Positions 6,142 to 8,664 of a stretch of DNA of 8,664 nucleotides are shown here, piece by piece. The notes under the pieces are model-generated. The model did not search any database, had not been told where the DNA came from, and saw nothing but the letters and a program-made list of their open reading frames with translations. A program made the position numbers and the translations under genes. Position 1 is the stretch's first letter, and the number at the start of each line of letters is the position of its first letter. Source of the DNA: CAZGSG01 sp964528095 (GTDB taxonomy: Bacteria > Bacteroidota > Bacteroidia > Chitinophagales > Chitinophagaceae); the NCBI GenBank assembly GCA_964528095.1, contig CAZGSG010000251.1, forward strand, positions 1 to 8,664. The letters run 5' to 3'.

Positions 6142-6537
6142 ATGAAAATCACATACCACAACATCAAAGGAGCCCAGGCTCCATTCGGGTACTGCCACGC
6201 TACTGTGGGAGAAGGAAACAAAATCGTCTTTATATCCGGCCAGGTAGGCACAGACCGGGAAGGGAAGATTGCAGCTGGCCTCGCAAATCAAATAAAAAAT
6301 GCGCTTATAAATGTAGGGCTTGCCTGTGATTCAGCAGGTGCTGATGTGCGAGGGATTGTTAAGGTGACTTTCTATGTAGTTGACTGGGAAGCATCCATGA
6401 TGCAATACATTATCGAAGGAACAGAAGCTGCCAAAGCGGTTTATAATTTTACGGATGTTGCATTAACATTAATCAGTGTGAATGGGCTTTTTACACCTGA
6501 AATGCTGGTGGAAATAGAGGCTATTGCAATGATGTAA
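6142..6537 (+). CDS. RidA (YjgF/UK114) family protein lacking the deaminase arginine
   Basis: The 131-aa product has the full length and motif order of RidA proteins: GYCHATVGEGNKIVFISGQV (16-35), QIKNALINVGLACDSAGAD (50-68), VKVTFYVVDW (73-82) and VEIEAIAM (123-130). Canonical RidA hydrolyses 2-aminoacrylate and other imines using an arginine (Arg105 in E. coli) 15 residues before the first Glu of the IEIEA motif. Here that Glu is 124 and position 109 is Thr, with no Arg anywhere in TDVALTLISVNGLF. It therefore probably belongs to the Rid subfamilies that lack imine deaminase activity, and its role is unknown. It lies 68 bp after the AraC gene on the same strand. The start at 6142 is preferred over 6103 because the MKITYHN beginning fits family length. 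Confidence 0.88.
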   Translation: MKITYHNIKGAQAPFGYCHATVGEGNKIVFISGQVGTDREGKIAAGLANQIKNALINVGLACDSAGADVRGIVKVTFYVVDWEASMMQYIIEGTEAAKAVYNFTDVALTLISVNGLFTPEMLVEIEAIAMM

Positions 6538-6693
6538 AATCAGAAGCACAGGCGAATATTCCTGAAGACATCCGTAAAATCGTTTGGGACATTGTCACTG
6601 CCACTGGCAAAGTTCTTTTGTTTGAAAGTTACGGGCGAGCAACAACCATCCTAAAGCAGGGTTTAACAACAAGGAAACACAGAGTAATTGACG
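6538..6693 (+). pseudogene. Possible coding remnant between RidA and DUF418 genes
   Basis: One plus-strand frame is open from the RidA end through 6755 and reads like a protein fragment: IPEDIRKIVWDIVTATGKVL, then FESYGRATTILKQGLTTRKH. It has no plausible start codon, overlaps the RidA stop and runs into the antisense of the DUF418 gene. It may be the remains of a gene whose 5' end was lost, or chance. I do not recognise the family. No strong terminator is visible between the two convergent genes. Confidence 0.2.
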
Positions 6694-7965
6694 CTATGGA
6701 ATACTGTTTTTATGTGCAGCTATTTTTCTCATGGATTGCCATTTTTTGTAAGTAGCGCTTCGCCACAGGTATTCAACAGGCCCGTAGTTGAAGTATCTAA
6801 GCCAGGAATGACTAAGCACAATCTGGACAATGAACACTAAAAGACCGAAAATCGTATAGTATACCGGACCTACTTTGCCCATATAACCAAATCCCGCACC
6901 CAGGAAAACAATACTCCCGATAATCGACTGTAGCAGATAATTACTGAAAGCCATTTTGCCCACGGGGGCAAATATGGACAGTGCTTTCGCGACTGCCTTT
7001 GTTTGGAAACAGAGCATTAATATAGCAACATAGGTTAATGCCAGCGGTGCCACACCTAATGCATATGCTATTGTTTGATAAAGCCCCGTTGTGTTCAGTT
7101 GCCAGTAATCTGCCGCATTGTTTGACATGTAGCGGGCAAGCATGTAATTCGCCGGTAAGCTTATAACAAGGCCGGTCAAAATGATGGTGTACAGGGTTTT
7201 TTTATGCTCATTGATCCTGCTGTAGAATCCCGAGCGACCAAGTGCATAACCAATCAGGAAAATACCGAGCACTTTTGGTATCCTGCTCACAAAAAATAAA
7301 TAGCCATAGCGGAAGAAAAAGCCGGGGATATTTGCTTGAAATGCCTCCCACCAACTTGCGTTTTTCAGATAGGTCGCAAATTCCGCATCGCTATTGAGTG
7401 GTACCCCTGTAATGGCTCCCTGTATCTTTCCGCCGGTCTCGAATAAAATGCCGGCGGGAAAGTTGAGCACGGGCCAATAAGATTTTGCTGCATACAGCGC
7501 TATGGGCGAAAGTACCAATACGCTTCCGGTTATAACCAGTGTTTTGTCTGATAATTTTCGCATGGGTAGTAAGATGAAACCAAGCAGCGCATAAAAGAAT
7601 ACAATATCGCCCGGCCAGATCATCAAATGGACCGCCCCGAATAACAGCATCCATCCTAATCTTCTTTTTACGAGCGGAGCAGCATTGATACCGTTGGCCG
7701 CAGCTTTTTTTAACTGCAAAGCGATTCCCCAACCAAACAACAGACTAAAGATGGAGTAAAACTTTCCTTCTATGAACATATGATGTATGAATGCCATCGT
7801 ATGGTCTTGCCGGGGAAGCAGCCACGGTCCAGTATTCTCTGGGTTAGGGAAATACCAGGAAAAGCCATTTAAGTTGGCAATGAATATGCCGAGAATAGCG
7901 ATGCCTCGTAAGACATCCATGAATATTTCCCTGTCTTTGGGAGCGGTTGGTAATAATGGTGACAT
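6694..7965 (-). CDS. DUF418 (YeiB-like) multi-pass membrane protein
   Basis: This 423-aa protein has about nine or ten hydrophobic helices. It carries the DUF418 signatures in order: MDVLRGIAILGIFIANLNG (16-34), FIEGKFYSIFSLLFGWG (64-80), RRLGWMLLFGAVHLMIWPGD (101-120) followed by YALLGF, and near the C-terminus SNYLLQSIIG and YFNYGPVEYLWRSATYKK. These place it in the inner membrane. The family is related to acyltransferase-3-like membrane proteins, but its reaction is not established. Length is normal for the family. The start at 7965 leaves the usual short cytoplasmic segment before helix 1. It is convergent with RidA and stands alone; I found no clear TAnnTTTG promoter upstream. Confidence 0.92.
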   Translation of the reverse strand: MSPLLPTAPKDREIFMDVLRGIAILGIFIANLNGFSWYFPNPENTGPWLLPRQDHTMAFIHHMFIEGKFYSIFSLLFGWGIALQLKKAAANGINAAPLVKRRLGWMLLFGAVHLMIWPGDIVFFYALLGFILLPMRKLSDKTLVITGSVLVLSPIALYAAKSYWPVLNFPAGILFETGGKIQGAITGVPLNSDAEFATYLKNASWWEAFQANIPGFFFRYGYLFFVSRIPKVLGIFLIGYALGRSGFYSRINEHKKTLYTIILTGLVISLPANYMLARYMSNNAADYWQLNTTGLYQTIAYALGVAPLALTYVAILMLCFQTKAVAKALSIFAPVGKMAFSNYLLQSIIGSIVFLGAGFGYMGKVGPVYYTIFGLLVFIVQIVLSHSWLRYFNYGPVEYLWRSATYKKWQSMRKIAAHKNSIP

Positions 7966-8570
7966 TTATTTGTGGATCTTGTTATTTAATTTAGGTATAT
8001 TTTCTGATCCCTGTTCCAATTTGCAAGGGGATATTTTTACATCCATTTATTATCTAAAAATAGTTTGGTTACATAGCTGCCAATGAAGCCTGAACCAGCT
8101 CTGATGCCTGCTCTTTCATATGGATTATTTTGGAGTTTAATTGTTTGAAAGAAATATAAGCGGATCTTATTTTTTTTATTGTTGGGCTGTCAGCATTACA
8201 GAAATTAGTGTAATGTCCATGTTTTACGATGAGGGTTTATCTATATCCATTCAAAACTCCGATGTAAGCGGGGGGTGTGTGAGGACGATCTCGGCGTTTG
8301 ATATAAAATTTCCGGCTTCTACCCGGATAAATTGTGCGGTATCAGGACGAATTCGGCATATTGGGATAAAAGGGTAAAATAGTTGGTGTCAGCCTGTTGT
8401 GACTTTCCACTTGATTTTTGGGAATTGCATAGGTAAACCCCGTTGAGCTATTTATGATGTTGGAGTTGGAAGCGACTGAAGATGATTGACTAACAAAAAG
8501 TTGGAGATATATTATTCGTCCGCCCATATTGATAAACCGATGTTAACGGTTCGGGCTTATTTGTCCATTG
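7966..8570. other. 605-bp stretch with no convincing gene
   Basis: The only open frames are short. A 61-codon minus-strand frame (8527-8342) reads as a Ser/Asn-rich peptide with no recognisable motif, and its neighbouring frames show only short fragments. A small perfect hairpin, AACCG-N7-CGGTT (8535-8551), lies just past the end of the partial gene at the right edge and has no T-run. The stretch should contain the promoter of the DUF418 gene, but I cannot place it. Confidence 0.45.
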
Positions 8571-8664
8571 TTAAACTCTTTTTGCAATCAAATTCAATTC
8601 AGGTTCTTTAACTGTTAGTGAAACAACTTTCTCGTATTCTAATTGAAAATAAATTTCAACCGAG
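8571..8664 (-). CDS. Possible C-terminal end of a gene entering from the right
   Basis: On the minus strand a frame is open from the window edge to TAA at 8573-8571. Its 31 codons include SVEIYFQLEYEKVVSLTVKE and end in NLIAKRV. The alternation of Val, Ile, Leu and charged residues suggests beta-strands and looks protein-like rather than random. Too little is present to name a family, and the frame could be chance. Confidence 0.4.
   Translation of the reverse strand, partial: SVEIYFQLEYEKVVSLTVKEPELNLIAKRV

Noticed and set aside
8490..8577. Integron attC-like pattern (GTTTAAC after the gene end, GTTAGTC 80 bases on, internal hairpin).
   Set aside because: The second core does not fit GTTRRRY, the two cores are not complementary, and no integrase or second site is present.

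Overview
The window looks like a chromosomal segment of a Bacteroidota bacterium, most likely of the Chitinophagaceae type. The pointers are TTG / TAnnTTTG promoter boxes, genes with little or no Shine-Dalgarno sequence, a Bacteroidota-style Rhs N-terminus (PLYE...GIKVNDIAGRVGMGWNLIAGGV), an AraC regulator with the N-terminal domain common in that phylum, and a DUF418 membrane protein. The genus cannot be fixed from sequence alone.

Layout. (1) 1-2110, minus strand: an exported 478-aa protein with a coiled coil and a C-terminal beta-barrel-like domain, followed 50 bp later by the 5' part of an Rhs/YD-repeat surface protein that runs off the left edge. A textbook Bacteroidota promoter precedes the pair. 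(2) 2052-2656: gene-free DNA holding a decayed copy of the AraC gene's promoter and leader, and a plus-strand promoter. (3) 2657-4436, plus: an alpha/beta hydrolase and, 4 bp later, an XRE-type HTH regulator fused to a pentapeptide-repeat domain; a rho-independent terminator follows. (4) 4437-5180: gene-free DNA with a large imperfect inverted repeat interrupted by a 10-N assembly gap. (5) 5267-6537, plus: an AraC-family regulator and a RidA-family protein that lacks the deaminase arginine. (6) 6694-7965, minus: a DUF418 membrane protein, convergent with RidA. (7) 7966-8664: about 600 bp with no convincing gene, then what may be the C-terminal end of a minus-strand gene entering from the right.

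The most unusual feature is a nested set of direct repeats. The hydrolase sits between two ~50-bp copies of the XRE gene's start region, so its start codon and first ~11 codons come from one copy and its last codons and stop from the other. The whole hydrolase-XRE-inverted-repeat block (~2.8 kb) is itself bracketed by two ~70-80-bp copies of the AraC gene's promoter/leader. This reads as repeated acquisition of DNA at gene 5' ends, each time leaving the downstream gene with an intact leader. Whether it is a mobile cassette process or duplication followed by decay cannot be decided here.

Functionally, the coiled-coil/barrel and Rhs genes probably work together at the cell envelope. The hydrolase and HTH-pentapeptide regulator are probably cotranscribed, and the AraC and RidA-like genes form a loose co-directional pair. 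None of the substrates can be named from the sequence.
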